NCBI RefSeq assembly: GCF_031679605.1
Contig: NZ_CP117522.1
Span: 6,014,001 to 6,078,000, forward strand
Reading direction: 5' to 3'
DNA: 64,000 nt
DNA from: Streptomyces luomodiensis
GTDB lineage: Bacteria; Actinomycetota; Actinomycetes; Streptomycetales; Streptomycetaceae
The position numbers and the translations under genes are program-made. The number at the start of each line of letters is the position of its first letter. The stretch's first letter is position 1. The notes under the pieces were generated by a model that was not told the DNA's origin, ran no database searches, and saw only the letters and a program-made list of their open reading frames with translations. Positions 45,401 through 54,065 of this stretch are shown piece by piece.

Positions 45401-45702
45401 CTGCCCCAGTACGTCAGCCTGCGGGCCGGGCCGCCGGCGACGGGGACGAGGTGGATCTCCGGGTCGAGGCTGCGCCAGGTGGTGAACGCGATCTGGGAGC
45501 CGTCGGGGGAGAAGCGGGCAGGGCCCACGCGCGTTCGGTCCACGGTCAGCCGCCAGGCCCGCCCCGGGGGTTCGCCGGGGGCGGTCAGCGGGGCGATCCA
45601 CAGATCGTCCTCGGCCGCGAAGCACAGCAAGTCGCCGTGCAGATGCGGGAATCGCAGGTACGCGTGGTCGTCGTCGCTTGCGTAAGGCTCCACCCCACCC
45701 AT
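42256..45702 (-). CDS. Tricorn protease homologue (S41 family)
   Basis: A 1148-residue cytoplasmic peptidase that degrades proteasome-derived peptides. Residues 1-330 and 340-660 are the six- and seven-bladed propellers (DDLWIAPL, FSPDGSQIAFTTW, SPDSGWLAW). The core has His753 in LGTSHAYV, a PDZ (LAGLGIRDGAVLTHVDG) and Ser977 in ATSSDGDMI, with a conserved GVENYGVEPDI. The last 50 residues are a Lys/Gly/Glu repeat tail encoded by 18-bp repeats, absent in archaeal tricorn. ATG 45702 faces a TetR gene; their promoters share the operators at 45754-45815. Confidence 0.92.
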   Translation of the reverse strand: MGGVEPYASDDDHAYLRFPHLHGDLLCFAAEDDLWIAPLTAPGEPPGRAWRLTVDRTRVGPARFSPDGSQIAFTTWRSLDPEIHLVPVAGGPARRLTYWGSTDAQVCGWTPPDGDGVSQILAVSSHEQPFSHFSWAYSLPTDGSPGGRLPWGPVADIAVADLDGERRTLLLTGKPPHEPATWKRYRGGATGRLWLHGTRLVEELNGHLEAAMFVGGRIAFLSDHEGIGNLYSCLPDGTDLRRHTDHADFYARHASTDGSRVVYQCAGELWLVDDLSPDGRPRKLDVRLGGARTGRRPYQVPAASHIDSLSVDTTGRASAVCVRGSLYWLTHRDGPARTLADTPGVRVRRPVMLGSTGRVAYLTDAEGEDAIEIAQLPRASGPGEPRRLAAGRLGRVHELEPSPDGDRLAVAAHDGRLLLVDTSPDGDGEVTELIRSDNGPVGDLAFSPDSGWLAWSHPGIGRTLRSIKIARLADRTVVDVTSGRFEDEEPVFTSDGRYLAFLSWRGFDPVYDVHTGDLSFPLGCRPHLVPLSSATPSPFALSPEGRPAAGGLDPDDSGGDGDGTVTVEVEGLASRVTAFPVAASKYSSLYPVSGGGLVWLRWPISGALGETFANPAETSGRPTLEHFDLAKAKRTELTSELDWFAVSGDGTRLVVYDDGDLRAVPATDTPDSDSTVHIDMRRIQHTVDPAAEWRQAYAEAGRITRHYYWDPGMCGVDWDGVLDQYRPLVERVASPDEFADLLRETLGELGTSHAYVSAARRNEGPAHYQRPIGLLGANLTRTKDGRWAVARILPGESSDSRARSPLAGLGIRDGAVLTHVDGRPVDPVAGPYPLLTAAGGTTVELTFEPPDGEGPPRRVAVSPLIDDRPLRYQDWVAQRRAVVRELSDGRCGYLHIPDMGGSGWAQFNRDLRREMSLPALIVDVRGNAGGNISELVVEKLTRKVMGWDLTRNAQPVSYSSTAPRGPIVAVADEATSSDGDMITAAFKIQGIGPVVGLRTWGGVVGMTGRHRLGDGTSITVPMNAAWFDAYGWGVENYGVEPDIEAPRSPVDWAEGRHPQLGVAVRTALDLLERHPAAAPPDYADVPDLRRPELPPRKGKKGTRTTRGKKTRQETQGKKARQEPPAKKETPGKKETRGKKEAQGKKKAR

Positions 45703-45753
45703 GTTTTCGAGCTACGCCATTCGGAGCAACTCGGTTCTGTGACCGACGCCACG

Positions 45754-45815
45754 ATCGAAACGGCGAAGTTTCGATAGCGCGTGCGCTTATGCTGGAGGTG
45801 TACGAAACCGTTTCG
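45754..45815. promoter_or_regulatory. Two TetR-type operators
   Basis: ATCGAAAC-GGCGAA-GTTTCGAT at 45754-45775 has perfect 8-bp arms; CGAAAC-C-GTTTCG at 45803-45815 shares the CGAAAC/GTTTCG core. They lie between the tricorn start and the TetR start at 45837, so the regulator probably controls itself and the MMPL exporter, and could also touch tricorn. Confidence 0.65.
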
Positions 45816-45836
45816 TTCGGAGGGGGGCGACACGCC

Positions 45837-46454
45837 GTGCGGACCATGGACCAGACGACCGAGGACCGGGACACCGCCCGGGTGCGCCGCAGCAGGCTCT
45901 CCCCCGAGCGCGAGCGGGAGCTGTACGAGGCGGTGGTCGAGCTGCTCGGCGAGGTCGGGTACGACGGACTGACGATGGACGCCGTCGCGGCCCGTACGCG
46001 CTCCAGCAAGGCCACGCTCTACCGCCAGTGGAAAGGCAAGCCGCAGCTGGTCGTGACCGCGCTGCGCCACACCAAGCCCGTTCTGCTCGAGGGTGTCGAC
46101 ACCGGAACGCTCCGCGGTGATCTGCGCGAGATCGTACGGTGCACGGAGAGCTCCCGAGAGCGGGACGCCGCGCTGATGAGGGGACTCGCTCAGGCAGTTC
46201 ACGACAACCCGGACCTTCATGAGGCCCTGCGAGAGCTGATGATCTACCCCGAGATCGACGCTCTCAACGTGCTGCTGGGGCGCGCCGTGGAGCGGGGCGA
46301 AATCGCCTCGGACCGGCCCGCCTTGAACTACGTCGTGCACATGGTGTGCGGCGCGTTCATCACCCGACCGCTCGTCGAGGGCAAGCAGCCGGACCAGACC
46401 TATCTCCTGGAATACATCGACGCCGTACTCCTCCCCGCACTCGGCGCCGCATAG
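45837..46454 (+). CDS. TetR family transcriptional regulator
   Basis: A 205-residue repressor. The HTH at about residues 20-65 includes ELYEAVVELLGEVGYDGLTM and TRSSKATLYRQWKGKPQLV; the C-terminal domain resembles TetR_C_16. GTG 45837 is chosen because GGAGGGGGG lies 9 nt upstream. The MMPL exporter starts 145 bp downstream in the same direction. CGAAAC/GTTTCG operators lie just upstream, including one inside its leader. Confidence 0.9.
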   Translation: MRTMDQTTEDRDTARVRRSRLSPERERELYEAVVELLGEVGYDGLTMDAVAARTRSSKATLYRQWKGKPQLVVTALRHTKPVLLEGVDTGTLRGDLREIVRCTESSRERDAALMRGLAQAVHDNPDLHEALRELMIYPEIDALNVLLGRAVERGEIASDRPALNYVVHMVCGAFITRPLVEGKQPDQTYLLEYIDAVLLPALGAA

Positions 46455-46599
46455 CCCTTCCGACTCACCCTTCGCCACTCCCCAGGCACTCACTCCCCGC
46501 ACAACCCCATAAGGCCCCGGCCGGCGCGCCGCTCTCGTCGCCGGTGCGGTGCCCAACCCTGCCCAGTGCCAACCAATTCCGACGGGAGCACCTCTCCTC

Positions 46600-48870
46600 G
46601 TGGCCACCTTCCTCTATAAACTCGGCCGGTTCGCCTTCCGGCGCCGCGGCCTCGTCGCCCTGATATGGGTGGCGCTGCTCACGGTCGTGGGCGTCGGCGC
46701 CGCCACCGCCTCAGCGCCTCCCAACGACAGCTTCTCCATCCCGGGCACCGAGGCCCAGAAGGCCTTCGACCTGCTGGAACAGCGGTTCCCCGGCGGTAAC
46801 GCGGACGGCGCCACCGCCCGTGTGGTCTTCCGCGCCCCGAGCGGCGAGAAGATGACCGACCCGGACAACAAGGCCGTGGTCACCAAGACCGTCGCCGACC
46901 TCGAGGCCAGCTCTCCGCAGGTCGCCTCGGTCGCCAACCCCTACCAGACCGGAGCCGTCAGCAAGGACGGCACCACGGCGTACATCCTGACCACGTACAA
47001 GGTCAACGCCCTGGAGCTGAAGGACCCCGCCAAGGACGGTCTGGAGGAGGCGGGGAAGAAGGCCCAGGAGTCGGGTCTGTCGGTGCAGATCGGCGGTGAC
47101 GCGCTCCAGGAGATGCCGGAGACCGGCGCCACCGAGGTCATCGGCATCGCGATCTCCGCGGTCGTCCTCGCCATCACCTTCGGCTCGCTGGTCGCCGCCG
47201 GACTGCCGCTGCTGACCGCGCTCATCGGCGTCGGCATCGGCATCTCCGCGATCACCGCGCTCGCCACCACTCTGGGGCTGTCCTCCACCACCTCGACGCT
47301 GGCGATGATGATCGGCCTCGCGGTCGGCATCGACTACGCGCTGTTCATCGTCTCCCGCTACCGCGCCGAGCTGACCGAGGGACGGGACGGGGAGGAAGCC
47401 GCCGGACGCGCCGTGGGCACCGCGGGCTCCGCGGTCGTCTTCGCCGGCCTTACGGTCGTCATCGCGCTGGTCGGCCTCGCTGTCGTCAACATCCCGATGC
47501 TGACCAAGATGGGCTTCGCCGCGGCCGGTACGGTCGTCATCGCCGTCCTCATCGCGATCAGCCTGATCCCGGCGCTGCTGGGCTTCGCGGGCAAGCGGGT
47601 GTTCGGGCGCAAGGCGCGCCGGCGCCTGGAGGAGCGCGCCGCGGCGGCGTCGAGCACCGGCTCCGCCGCGTCCGACGCCGGTGCCGAGGAGAAGCCCAAC
47701 ATGGGCACCCGCTGGGCCCGTTTCGTACTGCGCCGCCCGCTGACGGTGCTCCTGGTGGCCGTGATCGGCCTCGGCGCCGCCGCCGTGCCCGCCCTCAGCC
47801 TGGAGCTCGGCCTGCCGGACGACGGCTCGCAGCCGACCAGCAGCCAGAAGCGGCAGGCGTACGACGCGATCTCCGACGGCTTCGGCCCCGGCTACAACGG
47901 TCCGCTGATGGTGGTCATCGACACCAAGGGCAGCGATGACGCCAAGGGCGCGGCCGAGCAGGTCCGTAAGACCATCGCCGGTCTGGACGATGTGGCCGGT
48001 GTCACCCCCGCCGCGTTCAACAAGGCCGGCGACGCCGCGACGCTCACCGTCATCTCCAAGTCGAAGCCGAGCAGCGTCGCCACCGAGGACCTGGTCGGCG
48101 ACATCCGCGACAAGGCGGGCGACTTCAAGTCCGACACCGGCGCCGAGGTGCTGGTGACCGGTCAGACGGCGATGAACATCGACATCTCGCAGAAGCTCAA
48201 CGACGCGCTGGTGCCCTATCTGGTGCTCGTCGTCGGACTGGCCTTCCTGCTGCTGATGGTCGTCTTCCGGTCCGTCCTGGTCCCGCTCAAGGCGGCGCTC
48301 GGCTTCCTGCTCTCCGTCGTCGCGGCGCTCGGCGCGGTGGTCGCGGTCTTCCAGTGGGGCTGGCTGGCCGACCTGTTCGGCGTCGAGGAGACCGGCCCGA
48401 TCATGAGCATGATGCCGATCTTCATGATCGGTGTGGTGTTCGGCCTCGCCATGGACTACGAGGTCTTCCTGGTGACCCGGATGCGGGAGGCGTTCGTCCA
48501 CGGCGAGAGCCCCGGCCAGGCCGTCGTCACCGGCTTCCGGCACGGCGCCCGGGTGGTCACCGCGGCCGCGGTCATCATGATCAGCGTCTTCGCCGGATTC
48601 ATCGGCTCCACCGAGTCGATGATCAAGATGATCGGCTTCGGCCTCGCCACCGCCGTCCTCTTCGACGCCTTCGTGGTCCGCATGGCCATCGTCCCGGCCG
48701 TCCTGGCACTCCTCGGCAAGACCGCCTGGTGGCTTCCGCGCTGGCTGGACAGGGCGCTGCCCAATGTGGACGTGGAGGGTGAGGGCCTGCGCAAGCTGCT
48801 CGAAGGGTCCGACCCGGCCCAGCAGCACGACAAGGACTCCGACCCGGATGCGGCACTGACCCGCGTCTGA
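46600..48870 (+). CDS. MMPL family RND transporter
   Basis: A 756-residue exporter of the MMPL/actinobacterial RND group. Helix 1 (RRRGLVALIWVALLTVVGVG) is followed by an extracytoplasmic loop of about 130 residues, then helices 2-6 with IGLAVGIDYALFIVSRYR, a second loop, and helices 8-12 with GLAMDYEVFLVTRMREAF. Asp-Tyr pairs in those motifs are the proton-relay residues in MmpL3. GTG 46600 follows GGGAG. It may export lipids or an antibiotic; the substrate is unknown. A strong hairpin follows. Confidence 0.92.
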   Translation: MATFLYKLGRFAFRRRGLVALIWVALLTVVGVGAATASAPPNDSFSIPGTEAQKAFDLLEQRFPGGNADGATARVVFRAPSGEKMTDPDNKAVVTKTVADLEASSPQVASVANPYQTGAVSKDGTTAYILTTYKVNALELKDPAKDGLEEAGKKAQESGLSVQIGGDALQEMPETGATEVIGIAISAVVLAITFGSLVAAGLPLLTALIGVGIGISAITALATTLGLSSTTSTLAMMIGLAVGIDYALFIVSRYRAELTEGRDGEEAAGRAVGTAGSAVVFAGLTVVIALVGLAVVNIPMLTKMGFAAAGTVVIAVLIAISLIPALLGFAGKRVFGRKARRRLEERAAAASSTGSAASDAGAEEKPNMGTRWARFVLRRPLTVLLVAVIGLGAAAVPALSLELGLPDDGSQPTSSQKRQAYDAISDGFGPGYNGPLMVVIDTKGSDDAKGAAEQVRKTIAGLDDVAGVTPAAFNKAGDAATLTVISKSKPSSVATEDLVGDIRDKAGDFKSDTGAEVLVTGQTAMNIDISQKLNDALVPYLVLVVGLAFLLLMVVFRSVLVPLKAALGFLLSVVAALGAVVAVFQWGWLADLFGVEETGPIMSMMPIFMIGVVFGLAMDYEVFLVTRMREAFVHGESPGQAVVTGFRHGARVVTAAAVIMISVFAGFIGSTESMIKMIGFGLATAVLFDAFVVRMAIVPAVLALLGKTAWWLPRWLDRALPNVDVEGEGLRKLLEGSDPAQQHDKDSDPDAALTRV

Positions 48871-48873
48871 GCG

Positions 48874-48917
48874 ACGACGACGGCGGCCTTCCGGCCACGG
48901 GAGGCCGCCGTCGTCGT
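48874..48917 (+). terminator. Hairpin after the MMPL gene
   Basis: Perfect 15-bp arms starting ACGACGACGGCGGCC with a 14-nt loop lie 4 bp after the MMPL stop codon. Confidence 0.85.
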
Positions 48918-48942
48918 GTCGGATCCCGCGATGTGCACGCTC

Positions 48943-48959
48943 TTGCGAATGGGTTGCAG
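48943..48959 (+). promoter_or_regulatory. Nur-like box upstream of the ECF transporter
   Basis: TTGCGA-N5-TTGCAG fits the Streptomyces nickel-responsive Nur box TTGCAA-N5-TTGCAA at 10 of 12 positions. It lies 51 bp before the cbiM start, where a repressor would block transcription. Confidence 0.5.
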
Positions 48960-49009
48960 GTACGGGCTACCATCGATCGGTTAGTTGCAGCTCAGGAGCG
49001 GAGTCCGCG

Positions 49010-50176
49010 ATGCATGTGCCCGACGGATTCATCGACGCCCCGGTGTCGGTGGCGACCGGTGTGGTCGCCGCCGGGGCCGTCGCGGTCAGTTTGCGCGGTG
49101 CGCGGCGGGAGCTCGACGAGCGGACCGCGCCGCTGGCCGGGCTGGTGGCGGCGTTCATCTTCGCCGTGCAGATGCTGAACTTCCCCGTCGCCGCCGGGAC
49201 CAGCGGGCATCTGCTGGGCGGGGCGCTGGCCGCCATACTCGTCGGGCCGTATACGGGGGTGCTGTGTGTCTCCGTGGTGCTGCTGATGCAGGGCGTCCTG
49301 TTCGCGGACGGCGGTCTCACCGCGCTCGGCGTCAACATCACGGACATGGCCCTGGTCACCACGGTCGTGGCGTACGCGATCTTCCGCGCGATCGTGAAGC
49401 TGGCCCCGCACCGGCGCCGTACGGTCACCGTCGCGTCCTTCGTGGCCGCGCTGGTCTCCGTACCGGCCGCCGCGGTGGCCTTCACCGCGATCTACGCGTT
49501 CGGCGGTACGGCGGACGTGGCGCTCGGCAAGGTCTTCACGGCGATGGTCGGGGTGCATGTACTGATCGGCATCGGCGAGGCGGCCATCACCGCGCTGACG
49601 GTCGGCGCCGTCGTGGCCGTACGGCCGGATCTGGTGTACGGGGCGCGCGGGGTGACCGCGCGGCCCCTGGAGATCCGGAGCAGTCCGCTGACCCCGGCCG
49701 TCCCGGGGGCGGTGGCGCGGGCCGAGGGCCGCCCGGCGGCGGACGGCGCGCCTGAGGGGGAGGCTGCCGGGCCTGAGCGGGAGGCTGCCGCGCCCGCGAC
49801 TGTGGCGGAGGCTCCCGCGCCCGCTGCGTCCGCCCACGCATCCGCCCCCGCGCCCAAGCGGTCGGCGCGGCGCGTGTGGTGGGCCGGGCTCGCGGCCGCG
49901 CTGCTGTGCGCCGGGGTCGTCAGCTTCTACGCCTCCGCCAGCCCCGACGGGCTGGAGAAGGTCGCCCACGACAAGGGGATCGACAAGAAGGCCGAGGACC
50001 ACGCCGCCAAGGACTCCCCGCTCGCCGACTACGGCGTCAAGGACATCTCCGACACCCGGCTCTCCGGCGGGCTCGCCGGGGTGATCGGGGTGGGGGCGAC
50101 GCTCGCCGTCGGGTCCGGGGTGTTCCTGGTCGTACGGCGGCGCAAGGCGGCTACGGCCGAGAGCGAGCGAGGCTGA
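49010..50176 (+). CDS. cbiM: ECF cobalt/nickel transporter permease CbiM fused to a PDGLE domain
   Basis: A 388-residue metal-uptake component. MHVPDGFIDAPVSV at the N-terminus provides the metal-binding N-terminus and His2, typical of CbiM/NikM; seven hydrophobic segments fill residues 15-215. After a Pro/Ala/Glu linker (220-285), a second part with one or two helices and SPDGLEKVAHDKGI is the CbiN-like PDGLE domain. So M and N functions are in one protein. GGAGCGG precedes ATG 49010. A Nur-like box upstream suggests nickel rather than cobalt. Confidence 0.9.
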   Translation: MHVPDGFIDAPVSVATGVVAAGAVAVSLRGARRELDERTAPLAGLVAAFIFAVQMLNFPVAAGTSGHLLGGALAAILVGPYTGVLCVSVVLLMQGVLFADGGLTALGVNITDMALVTTVVAYAIFRAIVKLAPHRRRTVTVASFVAALVSVPAAAVAFTAIYAFGGTADVALGKVFTAMVGVHVLIGIGEAAITALTVGAVVAVRPDLVYGARGVTARPLEIRSSPLTPAVPGAVARAEGRPAADGAPEGEAAGPEREAAAPATVAEAPAPAASAHASAPAPKRSARRVWWAGLAAALLCAGVVSFYASASPDGLEKVAHDKGIDKKAEDHAAKDSPLADYGVKDISDTRLSGGLAGVIGVGATLAVGSGVFLVVRRRKAATAESERG

Positions 50177-50178
50177 CC

Positions 50179-50939
50179 ATGGGCGCGGGACACGCGCACA
50201 AGCTCTACCGGGAGGGGCGGTCGCCGGTCCACGCCCTCCCGCCGCACTGCAAGATCGCCGCCGTCTTCTGCTTCGTCCTGGTCGTCGTCGCCACGCCCCG
50301 CGAGGCCGTCTGGGCCTTCGGGGTGTACGCGGCGCTGCTGGCCGGGGTGGCGGCGGTGGCCCGGATACCTGCCGGTTACCTGCTCAAGCGGTTGCTGGTC
50401 GAGATCCCGTTCGTGGCCTTCGCCGTGCTGATGCCGTTCATCGCGGAGGGCCCGCGCACGGACGTGCTGGGGATGTCGCTCAGTGAGTCCGGGCTGTGGA
50501 GCGCCTGGAACATCCTCGCCAAGGGCACCCTCGGCGTCGCCGCCTCCGTCCTCCTGGCGTCCACGACCGAGCTGCGCGCCCTGCTGCTGGGGCTCCAGCG
50601 GCTGCGGATGCCCTCGCTGCTGGTGCAGATCGCCTCGTTCATGATCCGCTACGGGGACGTCATCTCCGACGAGATGCGCCGGATGCGGATCGCCCGCCAG
50701 TCGCGCGGTTTCGAGGCGCGCGGGGTGCGCCACTGGGGCGTGCTCGCCAACTCGGCCGGTGCGCTGTTCATCCGCTCCTACGAACGGGGCGAACGGGTCC
50801 ACCTGGCGATGGTCAGCCGGGGCTACGCGGGCACCATGCCGGTGATCGACGATGTGACGGCGTCCCGCGCCCAGTGGACGTACGCCGCCGCCCTCCCGCT
50901 GACCGCGCTGGCGGTCTGCCTGACCGGATGGATGCTCAT

Positions 50940-50943
<4 letters not shown>
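50179..50943 (+). CDS. cbiQ: ECF transporter transmembrane protein CbiQ
   Basis: A 254-residue membrane T-component. It has about five to six helices and the coupling motif region RRMRIARQSRGFEARG plus SYERGERVHLAMVSRGY, the two short Ala-Arg-Gly-type elements that contact the ATPase. The start lies 3 bp after cbiM; the ATGA overlap leads into cbiO. Confidence 0.92.
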
Positions 50944-51689
<746 letters not shown>

Positions 51690-51710
<21 letters not shown>

Positions 51711-51740
51711 CTGTCCTGGTGCGGTGACCGTTCCGGTGCG
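51690..51740 (+). repeat. 17-bp tandem repeat across the cbiO stop codon
   Basis: Three copies of GTGACCGTTCCGGTGCG (the second with a few changes) begin at 51690, 51707 and 51724. The cbiO stop falls at the start of the second copy. Confidence 0.85.
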
Positions 51741-51820
51741 GTGACCGGTGGTCGAACTGCCGCAGGCGGTCGGCACCGGGGCGGTCGGCCGGAGCAGCCG
51801 CCGTTACGCGCCTCCCGCCG

Positions 51821-53110
51821 TTACCCCTCCCGCGCCGCCAGACTCGTCCGTACCGCCCGCACCAGCGCCTGCGCACGCGGGTCCGCGGTGACACCGCGCC
51901 GCATGCCGTTGGTGACGTAGGCGAAGCCGATGCGTGCCTCCGGGTCGGCGAAGGCGAGGGAGCCGCCGCGCCCCGGGTGGCCGAAGGAACCCGGTCCCAG
52001 CATCGGGCAGGCCGGGCCGTGCAGCATGTAGCCGAGACCGAACCGGGTGCCGACGACCAGGACCTCGTCCGGCCCCGCGGACTCCTCCGTACGGGCCATC
52101 GTCAGCGTCGCCGGGGCGAAGAGCCTGCCCCCCGAGCGGGCCGTACGGGCCGAGGGCAGCGGGCCGATCAGCGCCGCGTAGAAGCGGGCCAGCGCCTCGG
52201 CGGTCGCCACCCCGCCCGAGGCGGGCAGCTCGGCGGCCAGATACGCGGGGTCGTTCTCGTCCGGCATCGGGGTGATCGCGGCGAACGCCCGCCGGGTCAG
52301 CGACTCGGGGTCCTGGTACGCCTCGGCGACCGACCGCTTGGGGCGCAGCCGCAGCCCCTGGGCGGCGGGCGCGGTGGGGGCCTCCACCGCCGCGATCCGG
52401 CCGACCCGGCCCCGCTGCTCCGCGGGCAGCCCGAGCCACAGATCGAGCCCGAGCGGACGGGCGATCTCCTCGGCGATCCAGCGCCCGATGGTCCGCCCGG
52501 TGACCCTGCGCACCAGCTCGCTCAGCAGCCAGCTGTACGTCTGGGCGTGGTAGCCGTGCGCCGTACCGGGCTCCCACACGGGTTGTTGGGCGGCCACGGC
52601 CAGCGGCCCGGATATGCCGTCGATGGCCTCGGCGGGGGTCAGGGGGGTGTCGAGGACGGGCACGCCGGTGCGGTGCGCGAGCAGATGCCGCACCAGCACC
52701 CGCTCCTTGCCGCCCGCCTTGAACTCCGGCCAGTAGGTGCTGACCCGGCCGTCCAGGTCCAGCTGACCGCGCTGATGCAGCAGCAGCGGCACGGCGGCGG
52801 CAATGCCCTTGGTGACCGACCGGACGACCTGGGCGGTGTCCTGGGTCCAGGGCTCACGGCCGCCGCCCTCTCCATCGGCAGCCTCGGAGCCCCCGGAGCC
52901 CCCAGAAGCCTCGGCATCGCCGGGGTCGTCGCTGTCGGGGGTCTTCGTACCGCCCCACAGGTCGACGACCTTCTCGCCCTCCCGGTACAGGACCACGGCG
53001 GCGCCGCGCTCGCCGTGCCGGGTGAAGTTCGCCGCGAAAGCGTCCCGGACCGGTTCGAAACCGTCGGCCACCGTGCCCTGGACGTCCACCACTGTTCCGA
53101 CTCCCGCCAT
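51821..53110 (-). CDS. Serine hydrolase, beta-lactamase/EstB type
   Basis: A 429-residue class-C-like esterase. The catalytic SxxK is SVTK at residues 98-101, preceded by a Gly/Ser/Glu-rich insert (61-86) absent from most relatives; a Tyr motif lies in YHAQTYSWLL, and a GRGGSLAF-like HPGRGGSLAFADPE corresponds to the KTG region. No signal peptide is visible, so it is probably cytoplasmic. Substrates of the family are short esters or D-peptides; not a resistance enzyme by evidence here. Confidence 0.85.
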   Translation of the reverse strand: MAGVGTVVDVQGTVADGFEPVRDAFAANFTRHGERGAAVVLYREGEKVVDLWGGTKTPDSDDPGDAEASGGSGGSEAADGEGGGREPWTQDTAQVVRSVTKGIAAAVPLLLHQRGQLDLDGRVSTYWPEFKAGGKERVLVRHLLAHRTGVPVLDTPLTPAEAIDGISGPLAVAAQQPVWEPGTAHGYHAQTYSWLLSELVRRVTGRTIGRWIAEEIARPLGLDLWLGLPAEQRGRVGRIAAVEAPTAPAAQGLRLRPKRSVAEAYQDPESLTRRAFAAITPMPDENDPAYLAAELPASGGVATAEALARFYAALIGPLPSARTARSGGRLFAPATLTMARTEESAGPDEVLVVGTRFGLGYMLHGPACPMLGPGSFGHPGRGGSLAFADPEARIGFAYVTNGMRRGVTADPRAQALVRAVRTSLAAREG

Positions 53111-53264
53111 GCCGACCCGAGCGTGTGCTGTGTTTCTCCTTATGGTGCAACGTTCCGCGGGTGAGGATCATGCCGGGGCCGGGCAGGATCTCCGGCGGAC
53201 GCGCAGCCACGGGGCGGCGGCGCTCCGGAGCCGATGGGCCAGAGCCGACCAAAAGGGGCACAGG

Positions 53265-54065
53265 GTGCGGAGATTCGAGGGCTACGCGGTCATGCTCACC
53301 GGCGCGGGGCGCGGCATCGGGGAGGTGACCGCCCGCCGCTTCGCCGACGAGGGCGCCCGGGTGCTGATCACCGACCTGGACGGTGAACGGGCCGCGAAGG
53401 CCGCCGAATCCATACGGGCGGACGGCGGCGAGGCCGAGTCGCTGGGCTGCGACGTGGCCCGGCGAGCGGACGTCGAGGCGGCCGTGGCGCACGCCGTAAG
53501 GAGCTTCGGAAGGCTGGACGTCCTGGTCAACAGCGCCCACTCATGCCATGCCGACACCCCGCTGTTCGAGGACCAGCTGGACGACGAGTGGCAGCAGGAC
53601 ATCGATGTCACCCTCGGCGGTGCCTTCCGCTGCTCCCGCGCCGCGCTGCCGCATCTGGCCGCCGCGGACGGCCGGGGCGCGATCGTCAACGTCGGTTCGG
53701 TCAACGGCATACAGGACTTCGGCAACCACGCCTACAGCGCCGCCAAGGCGGGCCTGGGCAGCCTCACCCGCACGCTGTCCGCCCACGCCGCCGGGCGCGA
53801 CGTCCGCGTCAACCTCGTGGCCCCCGGCACGATCCGCACCCCCGGCTGGGACGGCCGGGAGGACACCCTGCGCCGTGCCGCCCAGGTCTACCCCCTCGGC
53901 CGGGTCGGCGAACCCACCGACATCGCCGCCGCCATCACCTTCCTGGCCTCCTCGGACGCCGCCTGGATCACCGGGGTCACCCTCCCCGTGGACGGCGGCA
54001 TCACGACCACGAACGTGGCGGTGCGCAGGGCCTTCGGTCATGTGGCGACGCCCAGCGAGACGTAG
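53265..54065 (+). CDS. SDR family oxidoreductase
   Basis: A 266-residue classical SDR. TGAGRGIGEV near residue 12 binds the cofactor, SAHSCHADTP replaces the usual NNAG, GSVNGIQDFGNHAYSAAKAG carries Ser, Tyr and Lys, and VTLPVDGGI closes the fold. GTG 53265 follows AAGGGG. It is divergent from the serine hydrolase and runs tail-to-tail into the caspase-SBP gene, overlapping its end by 28 bp. Confidence 0.87.
   Translation: MRRFEGYAVMLTGAGRGIGEVTARRFADEGARVLITDLDGERAAKAAESIRADGGEAESLGCDVARRADVEAAVAHAVRSFGRLDVLVNSAHSCHADTPLFEDQLDDEWQQDIDVTLGGAFRCSRAALPHLAAADGRGAIVNVGSVNGIQDFGNHAYSAAKAGLGSLTRTLSAHAAGRDVRVNLVAPGTIRTPGWDGREDTLRRAAQVYPLGRVGEPTDIAAAITFLASSDAAWITGVTLPVDGGITTTNVAVRRAFGHVATPSET

Noticed and set aside
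42163..45777. 1204-residue plus-strand open frame opposite tricorn
   Set aside because: Shadow frame created by GC bias; the tricorn reading has all propeller and catalytic motifs.
48960..49009. Cobalamin riboswitch upstream of cbiM
   Set aside because: The leader is too short and lacks a B12-box-like GCCACTG segment.
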